The notes: generated from the sequence alone by a model not told the origin. Positions 30,851-42,750 are shown, counted from the stretch's first letter. The stretch is DNA of 64,000 nucleotides from Deinococcus aquatilis DSM 23025 (GCF_000378445.1 NZ_KB899695.1:186001-250000); one strand, 5' to 3'. A program made the numbers and translations.

Positions 30851-30910
30851 CTAAGTACGTCCTTGCTCGCTCTGCTCGGATACCCCAAAGGGGATCAAGG
30901 AGCTACTTAG
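30851..30910. repeat. 60-bp hairpin element overlapping a stop codon
   Basis: CTAAGTACGTCCTTG and CAAGGAGCTACTTAG are inverted ends (13 of 15 pair), with an inner CCCC-AAA-GGGG stem. The central CTCGCTCTGCTCGGAT is shared with the 139-bp elements (CTCGCTCTGCTCGAAT in copy 2). On the minus strand its right end provides the TAA stop of the DUF1999-like gene. Confidence 0.65.
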
Positions 30911-31428
30911 CGGCCCAGTTCAGGCAATTCCGAATTCCCTGTCTTCTGGTCTCCCAACTTCTGACCGGGCGCAGTCTCGGCCCGCGTGCCCAGGTGCCGC
31001 ACTGCGTAGCGCCCCAGCACATGTGCGCCCTCGGCAAAGGCGGCAGCCTCCAGCGCGGGCGTGACTGCAAAATGCACCTCATAGACGGCGGTATCATAGG
31101 CACTCTTGACGGTGGCGTGCAGCAGACCCTCGGCGGTGGCGGCGGGCGCAGCAGGTGCCAGGGCAACGGTGCGAACCAGCACGATAGGCCGGTCTCCCTG
31201 CCACACGCTCTGGGCGAAAATAAAGCCGTGCAGCACGCCGTCATCTTCGGCCACAAAGGAATGCTCGCTGCGTTCGTAGAACTTGAGGGCAGGCAACGTG
31301 GTGGAGATCCGGCCCTCGCGCTCGCGGGGCGGCAGGGTGTCGAAAGCAGGGTCGGCATGGGCCAGTGCGGTCAGATCTAGCGCGTGCAACGCGTCGTAAT
31401 CATGTTCGGTAAAGACTCGGTAACGCAT
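30907..31428 (-). CDS. DUF1999-like / GNAT-fold protein
   Basis: 173 residues beginning MRYRVFTEHDYDALHALDLT, as in GNAT-type proteins, with HGFIFAQSVWQGDRPIVLVR in the core. It resembles the Thermus/Deinococcus DUF1999 group, for which I know no activity. I start at ATG 31428 because TACGCT lies 7 nt upstream; the 132 upstream codons in frame are Gln/Arg/His-rich shadow of the divergent nucleotidyltransferase gene. The TAA stop is within the 60-bp hairpin repeat, and the C-terminal residues run into it. Confidence 0.65.
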   Translation of the reverse strand: MRYRVFTEHDYDALHALDLTALAHADPAFDTLPPREREGRISTTLPALKFYERSEHSFVAEDDGVLHGFIFAQSVWQGDRPIVLVRTVALAPAAPAATAEGLLHATVKSAYDTAVYEVHFAVTPALEAAAFAEGAHVLGRYAVRHLGTRAETAPGQKLGDQKTGNSELPELGR

Positions 31429-31521
31429 AGAGAGCAGCGTATCAAAGGAGGGCGTAACGAAAGGCCGTGGGGCAATCGAGGCGGCACAGTTGCAGCGGCG
31501 CAGCCTTAGCATGGAGAAACC

Positions 31522-32304
31522 ATGTGGCCTTCTGCCGTCACTGCCCTCCTTGATCACCTGCTGGCCGAACAAAAAGCCATTCTGGGGCCGAATCTGGTGG
31601 GCCTCTACCTGCGCGGCTCCTTGGCTTTGGGCGACTTCGCGCCTGAGACCAGTGATGTGGATGTCTGCTGCATCATGGACCAGGCGATCAGTTCCACAGA
31701 ATTTGCTGCACTGGCCGCGCTGCATGCCTGCATGTTCGCCTCCGGACAGCCCTACAGCCATGATCTGGAAGTGGCTTATCTGCCCCGCGCCAGTGCCGAA
31801 TACTGGCGGCCAGAAGAACGGCACCCCACGCTCTCACGCGGCGGAGGGGTGCTGGACTGGCACACCCACCACGAAAACTGGGTGCTGGAGCGCTGGGCCA
31901 TGCTGCATGGTCGGAGCCGATGGTTTGGCCCTGAGCCGCATACCCTCATCGCGCCCGTATCGGACGCACAACTTCGCCGCGCCGTGCTGCACCGCCTCCA
32001 AGATTGGCGGGCCTTTGCCCTCACACCCGGAGATCCCGGTTGGAGCCACCGGGGCCACGCCGTATACGCTGCCGAAACCCTATGCCGTATTGCCCACACG
32101 CTCAGCACCGGCCACCTGAGCAGCAAACCCACCGCCGTACGCTGGGCAGCGGCCACCTTTCCAGAACCTTGGCACACGCTGATCATCAGTCTGGAAAACT
32201 GGAGAACAGACCCGGCCATTGACCCTGATCTGAACAGACAGGTTCAACAGTTGATCCTTTGGGCGGCACAACAAATCGATAGTAAATCACTGGGGGCCAC
32301 CTGA
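31522..32304 (+). CDS. Nucleotidyltransferase with DUF4111-like C terminus (aminoglycoside adenylyltransferase-like)
   Basis: 260-residue protein. The nucleotidyltransferase core GLYLRGSLALGDFAPETSDV followed by DVCCIMD gives the GS and D-x-D metal ligands. The helical C-terminal part resembles AadA-type proteins (YAAETLCRIAHTLSTG). AadA adenylylates streptomycin/spectinomycin, but many chromosomal relatives have unknown substrates, so resistance should not be assumed. GGAG precedes the ATG by 5 nt. Confidence 0.72.
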   Translation: MWPSAVTALLDHLLAEQKAILGPNLVGLYLRGSLALGDFAPETSDVDVCCIMDQAISSTEFAALAALHACMFASGQPYSHDLEVAYLPRASAEYWRPEERHPTLSRGGGVLDWHTHHENWVLERWAMLHGRSRWFGPEPHTLIAPVSDAQLRRAVLHRLQDWRAFALTPGDPGWSHRGHAVYAAETLCRIAHTLSTGHLSSKPTAVRWAAATFPEPWHTLIISLENWRTDPAIDPDLNRQVQQLILWAAQQIDSKSLGAT

Positions 32305-32349
32305 CGCGGCGGTCCAGGAGACAACTTCAGCACACCTTTACTGAAAATC

Positions 32350-33255
32350 TCAGCGCAAAACCTGCGCTTCCAGCACCTCCTCCCAATTCGGCATGCTGTC
32401 CTGTGCGCCGGGGCGGGTACAGGCCAATCCTGCCGCCAGGCCCGCCCAGTGCAGCGCGGCGGACAGGAAATCTTCAGCAGACACCCGCGCCGCCAGCATG
32501 CCGCAGAAGGTGTCGCCTGCTCCAGTGGTGTCCACGACCTGTACCGGGTGGGCCGCCATCCGGTCGGTCGTCTCAGCGGTAACGGTGAGGCTACCCTGTG
32601 CGCCCAGCGTGACCGTCACCGCCTGCGGCCCAAGTTCCAGCAATGAGCGGGCGGCGGATTCCAGTTCGGTGGGTTCGGAGGGTCGCCCCACCAGCGCCTC
32701 CAGTTCGTGTTCGTTCACAATCAGGTGATGGGTGTGGGCCAGCAATTCCGGGTCGGCAGCGCGGGCAGGCGCGGCATTCAGGATCACGGTCAGTCCGGCG
32801 GCGTGGGCACGGCGGGCGGCCTCCCGCGTTACGGCGGGCGTGAGTTCTTGCTGAAGCAGCAGATGGGTCAGGCCGCTCCAGTCTGTGGGCAGATGCTCTG
32901 GCCCAAAGCGGGCATTTGCGCCGCTGGCAACGGTGATGGCGTTTTCTCCGTTCGCCGCCACCGTGATCAGGGCCAGTCCGGTGGGGGCGTCCAGCGTATG
33001 GAGCAACGACAAATCCACGCCTGCACGGGTCAGGCCCGACAGAGCTGGAGGCCGGAAGGGATCGGAATCGCTGCCCACCGCCCCACACAGCCTGACTTGT
33101 GCACCTGCCAGTGCTGCTGCCACCGCCTGATTTGCGCCCTTCCCACCTGGCGATACACGGGCGTCACCACCCAGCACAGTTTCACCGGGGGCAGGAATTC
33201 GGGTGGCCTGCACAGTCAGGTCAGCATTGACGCTGCCGATGACAAGAATGGTCAT
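32350..33255 (-). CDS. rbsK: Ribokinase (PfkB family)
   Basis: 301-residue sugar kinase converting ribose to ribose 5-phosphate. Signatures are the N-terminal GSVNADLTVQATRIPAPGET, the sugar-site GGKGANQAVAAALAGA, and the C-terminal anion hole with catalytic Asp in VVDTTGAGDTFCG. TACCCT lies 7 nt before the ATG (leaderless). It could process ribose released from nucleosides imported and cleaved by the systems at 48-62 kb (inference); no rbs transporter is adjacent. Confidence 0.86.
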   Translation of the reverse strand: MTILVIGSVNADLTVQATRIPAPGETVLGGDARVSPGGKGANQAVAAALAGAQVRLCGAVGSDSDPFRPPALSGLTRAGVDLSLLHTLDAPTGLALITVAANGENAITVASGANARFGPEHLPTDWSGLTHLLLQQELTPAVTREAARRAHAAGLTVILNAAPARAADPELLAHTHHLIVNEHELEALVGRPSEPTELESAARSLLELGPQAVTVTLGAQGSLTVTAETTDRMAAHPVQVVDTTGAGDTFCGMLAARVSAEDFLSAALHWAGLAAGLACTRPGAQDSMPNWEEVLEAQVLR

Positions 33256-33387
33256 GGGAACGAGGGTAGAGCAATTGGGACCTGTACCCTGGTCGATGGG
33301 CCACCAACAAGCGCCTGAATTCGTTGAGCTTTATAACCGCAGTAAGAGACTCAGAGGCATCAGACTCCGCAGATAAGGCGCAGGCCC

Positions 33388-33969
33388 TCAACCCTGGTCC
33401 TCTTCCGCGTCCTGTTCTTCCACATCCTGCGTCTCTGCCGGATACCGCTTGCGCCACAGTTCCCAGCCCTCGTCGGGGAAGGCCCGCCTGGCTTCGGGGG
33501 CGAACAGGCGTGCGCCTTCTGCCTCCAGGTCAGGGTATGGGCAGGCCATGACTTCGGTGGCCTGCATCGCGGGATGGTCGGCCCACTTGATCAGGCGGCC
33601 TGAACCGCCCCAGGCATCGTCGGTGGCCCACACCACGCGGCCCATGCCCAGCAGTGCAGACGCGCCGCCGCACATCAGGCAGGGTTCGAGGCTGGTATAG
33701 AGGGTCAGCTTGCCGGGGTTTTTCAGCTTGCCCAGCGCAAAAAACACGTCCATTTCGGCGTGCGCCACACTCGCGCCGCCCACATGCTCGGCGGTCTGGT
33801 CTTCGCCCACCCGGTTTCGGCCTCTGGCAACCACTTCGTCCTGCTCATTGACCAGTACGGCCCCCACAGGGGAGCTGCCCGCCGCCACAGCTTCGCGGGC
33901 CATTTCCAGTGCAGCTTTCAGGTGTGCCCGGTGGCTGAGGGTCAGGGGTGGAGCAGGCTGTTCGGTCAT
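33388..33969 (-). CDS. Zinc-dependent nucleoside/cytidine-type deaminase
   Basis: 193-residue deaminase of the CMP/dCMP and guanine/tRNA-adenosine deaminase superfamily. The zinc motif is HAEMD (His and catalytic Glu) with PCLMC supplying two Cys. SPVGAVLVNEQDEVVARGRN is the usual substrate-side strand. The length exceeds TadA (about 150) through an acidic C-terminal extension (ETQDVEEQDAEEDQG). Substrate (guanine, cytosine, adenosine in tRNA) cannot be fixed from sequence; a free-base or nucleoside deaminase fits the salvage theme. Confidence 0.83.
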   Translation of the reverse strand: MTEQPAPPLTLSHRAHLKAALEMAREAVAAGSSPVGAVLVNEQDEVVARGRNRVGEDQTAEHVGGASVAHAEMDVFFALGKLKNPGKLTLYTSLEPCLMCGGASALLGMGRVVWATDDAWGGSGRLIKWADHPAMQATEVMACPYPDLEAEGARLFAPEARRAFPDEGWELWRKRYPAETQDVEEQDAEEDQG

Positions 33970-34377
33970 GAGGTCAGTCTGTCAAAAGGCGCGTGAGAGG
34001 GGCTTGAGGCAACCTTGGGTCGGATTGTGGGTCTGCTGGGGCAAGTCTGGGTCGGTGGGAGTTGGCTCAAGCCTCAGGCCTCAGTCACAAATTCAGGTTC
34101 AGAACTACCCACCCATACGCCCCTATTTCTCTGAGAAAGATCATGGCGGCCCGCTGAGGGTTTTGTTATACTGAGTTCAATTACAAAGTGTTCGTGTGTC
34201 TCGTGCGTGCTTTTCGCTGCTTGGCCGCTTCCTGTCTGCTCTCTACCCGCCTCCCTCATTGCCGGTCCTTACCGCTCCCTGCGCTGAGGCCAATTCTTTT
34301 CCGACCTGCACTTCACCCCGGCCCAACTCCGCACCGAAGCTGTTCACCGAAGTTTTTTAAAGGAGCGTGTCTGCGCC
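33970..34377. other. Divergent intergenic region before acyl-CoA synthetase
   Basis: 408 bp with a TATACT -10 candidate at 34167-34172 reading right, then about 200 nt of Pyr-rich leader. AAAGGAG lies 12 nt before the ATG, a long spacing. I find no conserved riboswitch pattern and no protein-like frame. Confidence 0.5.
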
Positions 34378-36105
<1,728 letters not shown>

Positions 36106-36192
36106 CGCCCCACCCACCACATTGCTGACCTACCCCCGCCCGACCCCCGCCACTGTGTGGGGGTTTCTCACGCCCTTCTCGTGCGGGTGACG

Positions 36193-36221
36193 TTTCTTAC
36201 AGGGCCGCGCTGCACTATCAT
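36193..36221 (+). promoter_or_regulatory. Promoter of the response-regulator gene
   Basis: TTTCTT, 17-bp spacer, TATCAT, then 7 nt to ATG 36229: a leaderless promoter with a recognisable -35 box. Confidence 0.5.
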
Positions 36222-36228
36222 GGGCTTT

Positions 36229-36606
36229 ATGGCATATACCATCCTCGTCGCTGATGACGAACCGGCCATCCGAACTATGCTGGAGGTCATTCTGTCGGCA
36301 GACGGGCACGAAATCGTAGCTGTTCAGGACGGCAAGACCGCGCTGGATTACCTCCGTGACCACACCCCCGACGCAATGCTGCTCGACGTTAAAATGCCGC
36401 ACATGGACGGCTTCGAAATCTGCTCACGGGTCAAGCGGATCAAACGTCTGCGTGATACCCCCGTGCTGCTGCTGACCGGATTCGACGACGACCAGACCCG
36501 CGACCATGCCAAATTGGTGGGCGCAGACGACATCGTCTATAAACCCCTTTCCGGCAAGAACCTGCGGGGCCGCGTGAACCAACTGATCGAGGCCCGCCGC
36601 CGCTGA
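36229..36606 (+). CDS. Single-domain response regulator
   Basis: 125-residue CheY-like receiver with no output domain. Acidic pocket Asp9-Asp10 in ILVADDEP, phospho-acceptor Asp53 in MLLDVKMPHMDGFE, the conserved Thr in LLLTGFDDD, and a Lys-Pro loop in IVYKPLSG. Such stand-alone receivers act in phosphorelays or protein-protein control. It is 41 bp upstream of the PBP1A gene on the same strand, so the two may be cotranscribed; no histidine kinase is nearby. Confidence 0.88.
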   Translation: MAYTILVADDEPAIRTMLEVILSADGHEIVAVQDGKTALDYLRDHTPDAMLLDVKMPHMDGFEICSRVKRIKRLRDTPVLLLTGFDDDQTRDHAKLVGADDIVYKPLSGKNLRGRVNQLIEARRR

Positions 36607-36647
36607 CTGCTGCTGCGCTCGCTGATCCGGGCCAAGAGGAGAGAGGC

Positions 36648-38999
<2,352 letters not shown>

Positions 39000-39138
39000 G
39001 GCTGGGGGCCACCTACCCTCGCCTCTACTCCTAGCTTCAATCTGGCGGCCCCCGGACCTTCGGTGGGCCGCCTTCATTGCTGACTGTTCTCATAGGTCGG
39101 TCACGCAAGGACGGCGCGGGTGGCGCATCATGGCCCCC

Positions 39139-39516
39139 ATGCGCCACGCTCCGCTGCTGACTCTGCTACTGACCCTGGGGGCGGGCCAGGCCGACGCCCG
39201 CGTGAGACTGGGAGACACCCTGCCCCCCCACCCCTGGACAAGTGCTGCCGACCGTGAAGTGGTCGTGGTGTACTCCCACGACTGCGGCGATCTGGGAGAC
39301 CTGTGGCAGGCCGTGCTGGACAGTGGCCTTCCCGTAAGGGCCGTCAATGCCGAAGACACCCCCGCCCCGGCCCCCGCGGGCATCAATCCCTGGCGCGGCG
39401 CAGAGGCCACCACCTTTGCCCGCAAGTTAAAAGTGGGGGCCTATCCCACGGTGCTGCTGGTGCAGGGAGGACGCGTGCTGAATGCCTGGGAGGGAACGTT
39501 TCAGGGGGAATGGTAG
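39139..39516 (+). CDS. Secreted thioredoxin-fold protein with a single cysteine
   Basis: 125 residues with a signal peptide (MRHAPLLTLLLTLGAGQADA). The mature part has YSHDCGDLGDLWQ where thioredoxins have WCxxC, and VGAYPTVLLVQGGRV with the cis-proline. Only one active-site-like Cys is present, so it is not a standard disulfide reductase; a monothiol or heme/thiol-handling role is possible. Placement just before ccdA suggests a part in cytochrome c maturation (inference). ATG 39139 is preferred over 39130 because CATCAT lies 7 nt upstream. Confidence 0.65.
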   Translation: MRHAPLLTLLLTLGAGQADARVRLGDTLPPHPWTSAADREVVVVYSHDCGDLGDLWQAVLDSGLPVRAVNAEDTPAPAPAGINPWRGAEATTFARKLKVGAYPTVLLVQGGRVLNAWEGTFQGEW

Positions 39517-39537
39517 GGCGCTGACGCGCTGGGAAGT

Positions 39538-39643
39538 AGATCGTGGAACGTGGGCAAGACGCAGGGGGGCAGGAAGTTCAGGGGTTTCGGTTGTGAACTT
39601 TCGGAACAACCCTAGAGATTCATTTCGCCGCTCCACGCTCCAC
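39538..39643 (+). repeat. Heptad-bounded inverted-repeat element, copy 1
   Basis: Starts AGATCGTGGAACGTGGG and ends CTCCACGCTCCAC, so the ends are inverted heptad units. The core GGCAGGAAGTTCAGGG and the AGATT-ATTTC block are shared with 41923-42031, which has the same size. It lies between the thioredoxin-like gene and ccdA. Confidence 0.65.
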
Positions 39644-39684
39644 ACGGGACGCCCTGCCCATCCCTCGCCCGCTAGACTGCCCCT

Positions 39685-40371
39685 ATGCTGACTTCCGGCC
39701 TCTCTGCACCCACGGTCACGGTGGCATTTCTGGCGGGACTCTTTTCGTTTCTCAGTCCCTGCGTGTTGCCGCTGGTTCCCAGTTATCTGGGCGTTATTGG
39801 CGGCGCACGCTCACCCCTGCTGCGGGCGCTGGGATTCATTCTGGGATTTGGCTTGGTGTTTGTGGCGCTCGGAGCTACCGCCAGCAGCCTCGGCGCGGTG
39901 CTGGCCCCGCACAAAATCCTGCTGGGGCAACTGGCCGCCGTCCTGATCATCTTTTTTGGACTGGTGATGCTGGGTGTGGTGCGTTTTCCCTTCCTGATGC
40001 GCGACACCCGCGCCCTGGCCGATGCGGGCGGATACGGCCCGGTGGCGCTGGGCGCGGCGTTCGCCTTCGGCTGGAGTCCCTGCCTCGGCCCCGCGCTGGG
40101 CAGCATTCTGGGGTTGGCTGCCAGCAGCGCCAGCCTCGGCCAGGGCGTGGGCCTGCTGGGTGCGTATACCCTGGGCCTCGCCGTGCCGTTTTTGCTGGCC
40201 GCCCTGCTCTGGAACCGCCTGAACCTGCGCCGCCTGAACCGCTATTCCGGCATCTTCGAGCGCGTGGGCGGCGGCATTCTGGTGGCAGTGGGCCTGCTGA
40301 TGGTCACGGGGCAATTTACGCGGCTGGCAACGTTTTTTTATGGAGTGATGCCCGAATGGTTGAGGATTTGA
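39685..40371 (+). CDS. ccdA: CcdA-type thiol-disulfide membrane transporter
   Basis: 228-residue, six-helix membrane protein that passes reductant from cytoplasmic thioredoxin to the outside for cytochrome c maturation. The two redox cysteines sit in helices 1 and 4: LSPCVLPLVPSYLG and WSPCLGPALGSILG. Both have the helix-kinking prolines typical of CcdA. TAGACT lies 6 nt before the ATG (leaderless). Followed by ccmA and ccmB in the same direction, making a cytochrome c maturation cluster. Confidence 0.9.
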   Translation: MLTSGLSAPTVTVAFLAGLFSFLSPCVLPLVPSYLGVIGGARSPLLRALGFILGFGLVFVALGATASSLGAVLAPHKILLGQLAAVLIIFFGLVMLGVVRFPFLMRDTRALADAGGYGPVALGAAFAFGWSPCLGPALGSILGLAASSASLGQGVGLLGAYTLGLAVPFLLAALLWNRLNLRRLNRYSGIFERVGGGILVAVGLLMVTGQFTRLATFFYGVMPEWLRI

Positions 40372-40372
40372 A

Positions 40373-40401
40373 GATCGTGGAACGTGGATCGTGGATCGTG
40401 G
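40373..40401 (+). repeat. Heptad repeat (ATCGTGG/AACGTGG units)
   Basis: Four tandem 7-bp units in the ccdA-ccmA gap, the reverse complement of CCACGAT/CCACGTT. Confidence 0.7.
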
Positions 40402-40449
40402 AAAAAGATGTGGGGCCGTTGTTCTGGCTCCTAGAGACCCGGACACAGA

Positions 40450-41142
40450 ATGTCTGACTCCGCCTTTCCCACTGACCACTCACCACTCACCACTGACCCG
40501 CCCCACGCCGTCCAGTTGCGCGGCGTCTGGCTCCGGCTGGGCCGCGAGGTGGTGTTGCGGGGGCTGGATCTGGATGTGGCGGCGGGCGCGGGTGTGACCC
40601 TGCTGGGAGAAAACGGTGCGGGCAAAACCACGCTCCTACGGCTGATTTCTTCTGGCCTGAAACCCACACGCGGAGAGGGCCGGGTGCTTGGCTTTGACCT
40701 GCGCGATGGCCGTGCAGTGCGCGAATGCATTCATCTGATGCCCGTAGACGCGGGCCTGTACCCCGATCTGACGGGCGAGGAAAACCTGAATTTTGCTCTG
40801 CAAATGCACGCCATGAAGGGCGATGCGGCTGCGGCGCTGCGCCGGGTGGGGCTGGAACGGGCAGCGGCGCGGCGGGTGCGCTTCCTGTCGGCGGGCATGC
40901 GGAAGCGCCTGGCCCTGGCCCGCGCCCACCTGCTGGCCCGCCCGATCACGCTGGTAGACGAACCGTTTGCCAATCTGGACGATGCCGGACGCCAATTGAC
41001 CCTTGACCTGCTGGGCAACCTGTCGGGGCGCGGCGTGACCATGCTGATCGCCGCCCACGAACCGCATCTGGCGCGGCAGGTGGCCCCCCGTGCGCTGCGG
41101 CTGGCAGCGGGCCTGCTGACCGAGGACGATCATGGCGGGTGA
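40450..41142 (+). CDS. ccmA: Heme exporter ATP-binding protein CcmA
   Basis: 230-residue ABC ATPase of the CcmAB complex. Walker A is GENGAGKTTLL, the signature is the family's degenerate FLSAGMRKRLALARAHLL, and Walker B is ITLVDEPFANLDD. CcmAB uses ATP to release holo-CcmE or heme intermediates. Codons 7-16 are written in four perfect CCACTNA heptads (40469-40496), so the N-terminal PTDHSPLTTD is repeat-derived and precedes the conserved domain. A start further in frame may be used. ccmB overlaps the 3' end by 11 nt. Confidence 0.87.
   Translation: MSDSAFPTDHSPLTTDPPHAVQLRGVWLRLGREVVLRGLDLDVAAGAGVTLLGENGAGKTTLLRLISSGLKPTRGEGRVLGFDLRDGRAVRECIHLMPVDAGLYPDLTGEENLNFALQMHAMKGDAAAALRRVGLERAAARRVRFLSAGMRKRLALARAHLLARPITLVDEPFANLDDAGRQLTLDLLGNLSGRGVTMLIAAHEPHLARQVAPRALRLAAGLLTEDDHGG
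40469..40496 (+). repeat. CCACTNA heptad array inside the ccmA 5' coding region
   Basis: CCACTGA, CCACTCA, CCACTCA, CCACTGA: four exact 7-bp units. A similar 4-unit array is at 42105-42132 and a shorter one at 51573-51596. Confidence 0.8.
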
Positions 41143-41905
41143 ACCGAACGCAGAACGTGGAGCGTGGAACGTAGAAAAAGAGGTGTTGACCACGGTTCAC
41201 CCTCTGCAATCCAACCTTCAGACGGTGCTGACGGTGGCCGCCAAAGACCTGAGCGTGGCAGGCCGTACCCGTGACGCTCTGCTTGCCACGGGCTTTTTTG
41301 CCGGATTGGTACTGCTGGTGCTGGGGCTGGCCCTCACCGGGGGCGGCGGAAGGTCGGACGATCAGGCGGCGGCGCTGGCCTCGGGCGCGGTGTGGACGGC
41401 CCTCGCGCTGGCCGCCGCCGTGGGCGCTCAGCGGGCCTTTGCACAGGAGCAGGAAGCCGGGGCGCTGGAGCAACTGACCCTCTATCCGGGACCACACGGG
41501 GCGCTGTATCTGGGCAAGCTGCTGGGCGTGCTGGGGCCGCTGCTGCTGGTGGCGGCGCTGGCCGTGCCAATGGGCCTGATCCTGTTTGGCGCGGCAGGTG
41601 CGGGGCGGGCCGTGCCGTGGCCTGCGCTGACCCTGCTCACGGTGCTGGGCGTGCTGGGCTTTGCCGCCGGAACCACCTTTTACGGCAGCATCACAGTCAG
41701 CCTGCGGGCGCGAGAGGCGCTGCTGCCTGCGCTGGCCTTTCCCATTCTGGTGCCTGTGGTCATCGCCACCGTGAAGGCCACCACCCTGCTGCTGCAAACC
41801 GGCTGGACGCCCGAGGTCACGGCGTGGGTGGGCTTTCTGGCCGCCTTCGATATCGGCACAGTGATTCTGGCGACGCTGCTTTTTCCCTATGCGGTGGAGG
41901 GATGA
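41132..41905 (+). CDS. ccmB: Heme exporter membrane protein CcmB
   Basis: 257-residue, six-helix permease of the CcmAB complex. KDLSVAGRTRDALLATGFFA is the characteristic CcmB N-terminal amphipathic stretch, and EQEAGALEQLTLYPGPHGAL the conserved cytoplasmic loop. The first residues (about 7-15) are encoded by heptad-like GTGGAGCGTGGAACGT, again repeat DNA at a gene start. The usual next gene ccmC is absent; a heptad element and tsaB follow instead. Confidence 0.87.
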   Translation: MAGEPNAERGAWNVEKEVLTTVHPLQSNLQTVLTVAAKDLSVAGRTRDALLATGFFAGLVLLVLGLALTGGGGRSDDQAAALASGAVWTALALAAAVGAQRAFAQEQEAGALEQLTLYPGPHGALYLGKLLGVLGPLLLVAALAVPMGLILFGAAGAGRAVPWPALTLLTVLGVLGFAAGTTFYGSITVSLRAREALLPALAFPILVPVVIATVKATTLLLQTGWTPEVTAWVGFLAAFDIGTVILATLLFPYAVEG

Positions 41906-41922
41906 GGCGCTTTGGGCCGAGG

Positions 41923-42031
41923 GTGGATCGTGGAACGTGGGAAGGGCGCGGGTGGGCAGGAAGTTCAGGGTTTTTAGCTCTGAAGCGTAGGAGCACGCCC
42001 AAAGATTAATTTCACATCCTCCACGATCCAC
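41923..42031 (+). repeat. Heptad-bounded inverted-repeat element, copy 2
   Basis: Starts GTGGATCGTGGAACGTGGG and ends CTCCACGATCCAC, near-perfect inverted ends. The interior aligns with 39538-39643. Its right end continues directly into a tandem CCACGAT expansion. Confidence 0.65.
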
Positions 42032-42080
42032 GATCCACGATCCACGATCCACGATCCACGATCCACGATCCACGATCCAC
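42021..42080 (+). repeat. CCACGAT tandem heptamer array
   Basis: Eight consecutive perfect CCACGAT units plus CCAC. It is followed 24 bp later by four CCACTNA units (42105-42132), the last ending 15 bp before the tsaB promoter. Copy number is likely variable. Confidence 0.9.
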
Positions 42081-42104
42081 ACCCACCGCAGCCCCCCGCC
42101 CTTC

Positions 42105-42132
42105 CCACTGACCACTCACCACTAACCACTCA
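42105..42132 (+). repeat. CCACTNA heptad array upstream of tsaB
   Basis: CCACTGA, CCACTCA, CCACTAA, CCACTCA: four contiguous 7-bp units. Confidence 0.8.
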
Positions 42133-42159
42133 CGGCGCAGAGCGCCCTACAATTCCCCC

Positions 42160-42750
42160 GTGATCCCCTCCCCTGCTCCGACCAACGCCGCTCCCATCAC
42201 TCTGGCCCTCGATACCGCCACGCCATTTCTGACCCTGGCGCTGGCAGGGCCGGATGGCGTGCGGGTCTGGTCTGCCGAGGTGGGCCGCGCCCATGCCGAG
42301 CGGGTGGCGGGTGCGGTGGCAGAGCTGTTTGCCGAGGCCGGATTGCCGCTGCGGGCAGAGCGGATCGTGATCGGTACGGGGCCGGGATCGTATACGGGCG
42401 TCCGGGTGGGCGCAAGTTACGCGCTGGGGCTGGCACGGGTGTGGGGCGCAGAGGTGGTGGGGGTGTCCACGCTGGAAAGTTTGGTACGTGGGCCGGAGGG
42501 CGTGCAGCTTTCCGGGGCGGTGGCCGTATCGCTGGATGCACGGCGCGGCAACGTGTACGGCGCGGTCTACAACGTGCAGAGCGGCGTAGTTACCGAGGTT
42601 GTTCATGCCCCCGAGAAACAGACGATGGAAGAGTTTCAGCTTCGGGCAGCGGGCCTGCCCCAGTTTCACGACGCTGCCCCAAACGGAGAGGCTCTCTTGC
42701 GGGCAGGACTGGCACACGGGCAAACGGACTGGGCCTTGTCTTACCTCTGA
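42160..42750 (+). CDS. tsaB: tRNA threonylcarbamoyladenosine biosynthesis protein TsaB
   Basis: 196-residue ASKHA-fold protein, partner of TsaD and TsaE in making t6A37 on ANN-decoding tRNAs. LALDTATPFLTLAL is the phosphate-loop-like start, and IVIGTGPGSYTGVRVGASYA the most conserved TsaB motif. The C-terminal domain is short, as in other bacterial TsaB proteins. The start is GTG, 6 nt after TACAAT (leaderless). It stands alone after the cytochrome c cluster. Confidence 0.88.
   Translation: MIPSPAPTNAAPITLALDTATPFLTLALAGPDGVRVWSAEVGRAHAERVAGAVAELFAEAGLPLRAERIVIGTGPGSYTGVRVGASYALGLARVWGAEVVGVSTLESLVRGPEGVQLSGAVAVSLDARRGNVYGAVYNVQSGVVTEVVHAPEKQTMEEFQLRAAGLPQFHDAAPNGEALLRAGLAHGQTDWALSYL

Noticed and set aside
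31522..32304. Acquired aminoglycoside-resistance gene
   Set aside because: Composition matches the neighbours, there is no integron or mobile element, and chromosomal AadA-like nucleotidyltransferases often have other substrates.
33970..34377. tRNA or other structured RNA gene in the gap before fadD
   Set aside because: No T-loop sequence, CCA-adjacent acceptor stem or tRNA-like cloverleaf could be found here or in the other large gaps.
42021..42132. Possible CRISPR array
   Set aside because: The repeats are contiguous 7-mers without spacers and there are no cas genes; it is a tandem heptamer array.
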